A stretch of DNA of 10,740 nucleotides, from assembly GCA_964439435.1 (NCBI GenBank), contig CAYTOF010000073.1, forward strand, positions 1 to 10,740, in the 5' to 3' direction. The notes beneath the pieces were generated by a model, which saw only the letters and a program-made list of their open reading frames with translations, did not search any database and was not told where the DNA came from. Below are positions 8,846-10,740 of the stretch, one piece after another (positions within the stretch are counted from its first letter, which is position 1; every line of letters starts with the position of its first letter). Made by a program: the position numbers and the translations under genes. The DNA is from CAYTOF01 sp964439435 (lineage in GTDB: Bacteria > Bacillota > Clostridia > Oscillospirales > QAMX01).

Positions 8846-10606
8846 TCAGTTTGTATATTTGCTGCCATTGTTTATAAAGAGAGCACAAGACCCGTCCACC
8901 ATCACCACCAAGCTGTGTCCCGATTCTTTTACCAGCGCAAGCATCTCCGCTTCTTTCTCTTTGCCGAGCCATCTCAAATCGAGGAAGACATAGTCTGTTG
9001 TGTTTTGTGACGGGTATTCGTATATCTGCTCCCTCTTTGCCAGATGGGGCAGAAAAAAGGTGGAGGAGGAAACAGAGGCATCTTTTGGTATCTGCTCCAT
9101 GACGCTTTGTATCACCGCAAGCTTCTCCCTCTCCCCAAAATATGTCCTTACATAATAGGTCTTGGACATCATCGTCGCAAACAGAGAAAGTACCGCTGCC
9201 AGCGCCGCCCCGTATGCAAGCAGTGTTTTTGTTTCGATTTTGAAATCCGCAAGGTTGATTGCGGCCAGATAAAAGAGGAGGGCACCGCTGCCGTATGTGT
9301 ATTGATAATATATCGAGTGCTGATAGCCGTAGTTGCTCATAAAGTTGACAAGCACATAGGGGATCAACAGGATATAGCGGGAGGTCTTCTTTGTGAGCAG
9401 GGGCAAAAACATAAGGGGCAGCATCGTCTGGAAAAAGAATAGGAGTTTTTCACCCGAAAGGCACTGTTTGAGCACGCGGAGGGGGTTTTTGAGGCAAGCT
9501 GCGATTATGCCGAGAAATCCGTTCTCCGAGATGTTGTTGTATCGCCATGTCATGGCGCCAAGACCATGGCTCTCCAGCAGCGACACCGCAAAGACAAAAT
9601 ACAAAATAGACCCCGCGGCGATTATGGAGCCGTGTTTGTACTCCCTCTTTGAGATGAGCAGATAGATGCCGATAACCGCCGCATAGATGGGGGCATCTTC
9701 CTTGACCATGCACAGCAAAAGCACAAAGGTGTAGAGCAGGGACAGTTTTCGCTTTTCGTAAAAATAAAACAACCACAGGATGATCGGCAGCAGGAGTTTG
9801 TTTTCGTGAAAGTCAAAAAATGCACCGCCCACAAAGGCGGGATACACAAGATATACCAGACCAAGGAGCGTCACGGCGATGTTGTTGAGTTTGTATTTTT
9901 TCGCAATCAACCAAAGCGGTATGATGCCGCCGACTATGGCAAGGGCCTGCAAAATGAGCAGCGTCTGCGGATAAGGAAAAACCATGTAGATTGGCAGCAA
10001 AAGATAGTAAATGGGCGAGAGGTGCACGGCAAAGTGGGACAGGAGCATGTCCCGTTCACTGGAGACAAGGGGGGTGAGCTTTGTGGCCATATTGTGAAAC
10101 ATGTTGACAAATATTCCAAAGTCAAAATTGGGTGCGCGGAAAGATAAAAACCGCAAAATCGTCAATCCTCCGATGAAGACAAGGGCACAAAGGGCAAGTC
10201 CCGCTACAATGGCAAGGGATGTTTTTTTGCTTATGTCCCAATTCGCAAGGAGTGCACGCTCCTCTTTGAAGCAGAACACCGCCACCATACAGATCAGCAT
10301 AAAAAGCGCTATGGTAAACACATAGTCGGCGGCGACGGCGGAAAAAACCACCCCTGCCACCACAGAGGAGGAAAACAGCACAATGCGGTCAAATCTTTCG
10401 ATTTTGCTAAGAATGGACAAAAAAGTGATGAGGGCAAAAAAACCAAGAGCCATCACAGGCAAAATCGGTGTGATGATTTTGTCATAATCCTTTGTAAACA
10501 CGCCACCGGGCCGCAGGGAGGTTAAAAGTGCCAGACCCAAAAGCCAAGAGGAGACCAAGCGGATAATGCCCTTTTGAATTTTATTTGATATTTTTGCTCT
10601 CTTCAT
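8846..10606 (-). CDS. DUF2079 family polytopic membrane protein (GT-C-like)
   Basis: The 586-residue product is mostly hydrophobic, with about a dozen membrane segments and a soluble C-terminal part of roughly 100 residues. It carries the features I associate with DUF2079. Counting from the upstream Met, these are NFDFGIF (161-167, with the conserved Asp in the first large external loop), SHFAVHLSPIYYLL (191-204), FFDFHENK (264-271), MVKEDAPIYA (301-310) and YQHSIYYQYTYGSG (429-442). DUF2079 proteins resemble GT-C glycosyltransferases that use polyprenyl-linked sugars, but their substrates are generally unknown, so an enzyme role is an inference. The N-terminal 150 residues add extra membrane segments before the recognisable part. 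The start at 10606 is preferred because GGGAG (10617-10613) is six bases away, whereas the adjacent ATG at 10609 would be only three bases away. The gene is alone on its strand in this window. Confidence 0.85.
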   Translation of the reverse strand: MKRAKISNKIQKGIIRLVSSWLLGLALLTSLRPGGVFTKDYDKIITPILPVMALGFFALITFLSILSKIERFDRIVLFSSSVVAGVVFSAVAADYVFTIALFMLICMVAVFCFKEERALLANWDISKKTSLAIVAGLALCALVFIGGLTILRFLSFRAPNFDFGIFVNMFHNMATKLTPLVSSERDMLLSHFAVHLSPIYYLLLPIYMVFPYPQTLLILQALAIVGGIIPLWLIAKKYKLNNIAVTLLGLVYLVYPAFVGGAFFDFHENKLLLPIILWLFYFYEKRKLSLLYTFVLLLCMVKEDAPIYAAVIGIYLLISKREYKHGSIIAAGSILYFVFAVSLLESHGLGAMTWRYNNISENGFLGIIAACLKNPLRVLKQCLSGEKLLFFFQTMLPLMFLPLLTKKTSRYILLIPYVLVNFMSNYGYQHSIYYQYTYGSGALLFYLAAINLADFKIETKTLLAYGAALAAVLSLFATMMSKTYYVRTYFGEREKLAVIQSVMEQIPKDASVSSSTFFLPHLAKREQIYEYPSQNTTDYVFLDLRWLGKEKEAEMLALVKESGHSLVVMVDGSCALFINNGSKYTN

Positions 10607-10612
10607 CATTTG

Positions 10613-10617
10613 CTCCC
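10613..10617 (-). promoter_or_regulatory. Ribosome binding site deciding the DUF2079 start
   Basis: Read on the minus strand, GGGAG is followed by CAA and then two consecutive ATG codons. The spacing is three bases to the first ATG (10609) and six to the second (10606), which favours the second. Confidence 0.65.
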
Positions 10618-10627
10618 GACATGCTTT

Positions 10628-10656
10628 GGTGATATCCTATGATATAATGATGCCAA
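10628..10656 (-). promoter_or_regulatory. Possible promoter of the DUF2079 gene
   Basis: On the minus strand TTGGCA (10656-10651) is one base from the -35 consensus. Sixteen bases later TATCAC (10634-10629) matches the -10 consensus at four of six positions. Transcription would start around 10622, leaving a very short leader that still contains the ribosome binding site. The -10 match is weak, so this is tentative. It would overlap the opposite promoter. Confidence 0.35.
10640..10648 (+). promoter_or_regulatory. Extended -10 promoter for the gene starting at 10679
   Basis: TGATATAAT is a perfect extended -10 element (TGn followed by TATAAT at 10643-10648). No good -35 is seen 16-18 bases upstream (the sequence there is ATGCTT), which is common for extended -10 promoters. 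A start near 10655 would give a leader of about 24 bases. Confidence 0.75.
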
Positions 10657-10666
10657 GAAATTTTTG

Positions 10667-10672
10667 AGGAGG
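10667..10672 (+). promoter_or_regulatory. Ribosome binding site of the gene starting at 10679
   Basis: AGGAGG is a consensus Shine-Dalgarno, with six bases to the ATG at 10679. Together with the promoter it makes this a well-supported gene start. Confidence 0.8.
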
Positions 10673-10678
10673 GTTCTT

Positions 10679-10740
10679 ATGAAAACCCTGTTGTTTGCGG
10701 ACGGACACCACATCTCATACCGCCTTGGTATATACAGCGC
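10679..10740 (+). CDS. 5' end of an unidentified gene (partial)
   Basis: Only 20 full codons are visible, beginning MKTLLFADGHHISYRLGIYS. The start is well supported by the extended -10 promoter and AGGAGG site upstream. The fragment shows no obvious signal peptide: a single Lys is followed by a short hydrophobic strand and then polar, His-containing sequence, as in the first beta strand and loop of many cytosolic proteins. The family cannot be named. It is divergent from the DUF2079 gene and may share regulation with it. Confidence 0.7.
   Translation, partial: MKTLLFADGHHISYRLGIYS

Noticed and set aside
9044..9442. Plus-strand open frames across the DUF2079 gene
   Set aside because: They are antisense to a hydrophobic membrane protein gene with clear family motifs and have no ribosome binding sites or recognisable products.
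1..10740. CRISPR array, tRNA, rRNA or insertion sequence
   Set aside because: I saw no regularly spaced identical repeats, no cloverleaf-like sequence, no transposase-like product and no terminal inverted repeats with target duplication.

Overview
The window looks like a draft or metagenome-assembled contig from a Gram-positive, Clostridia-like bacterium. The evidence is purine-rich Shine-Dalgarno sites close to AGGAGG, an extended -10 promoter, a giant exported protein built from fibronectin III (FN3) and Ig-like modules, and a DUF2079-type polytopic membrane protein. No rRNA, tRNA or phylogenetic marker is present, so this placement is an inference. Two runs of exactly ten N (3549-3558 and 8309-8318) are scaffold gaps of unknown true size.

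Region 1 (about 1-8726, plus strand) is dominated by one giant gene split by the two gaps. Its three readable pieces (32-3548, 3559-8308, 8319-8726) lie in three different frames only because the N runs are placeholders. Together they encode about 2,890 residues plus whatever the gaps hide. The order is: an N-terminal export signal, a short helical segment, a Thr/Pro-rich linker, a chain of FN3-like modules several of which carry long inserts, three tandem Ig-like repeats, and a C-terminal portion of more than 1,100 residues. That last portion is predicted to be beta-rich, resembles no family I can name, and holds most of the protein's cysteines. A possible upstream reading frame ends two bases before the giant gene's ATG, so the giant gene may be part of an operon that begins outside the window.

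Region 2 (8727-8845) is a convergent intergenic spacer with a strong hairpin flanked by A and T tracts, well placed to end transcription from both sides. Region 3 (8846-10606, minus strand) encodes a DUF2079 membrane protein of the GT-C-like type. Region 4 (10607-10678) is a compact divergent spacer with an extended -10 promoter for a plus-strand gene that begins at 10679 and runs off the end, plus a weaker possible promoter for the minus-strand gene.

The giant protein and the DUF2079 protein are convergent and separated by a terminator, so the sequence gives no direct evidence that they act together. The giant exported protein is the most likely place for undescribed biology. Its function cannot be assigned from this window.
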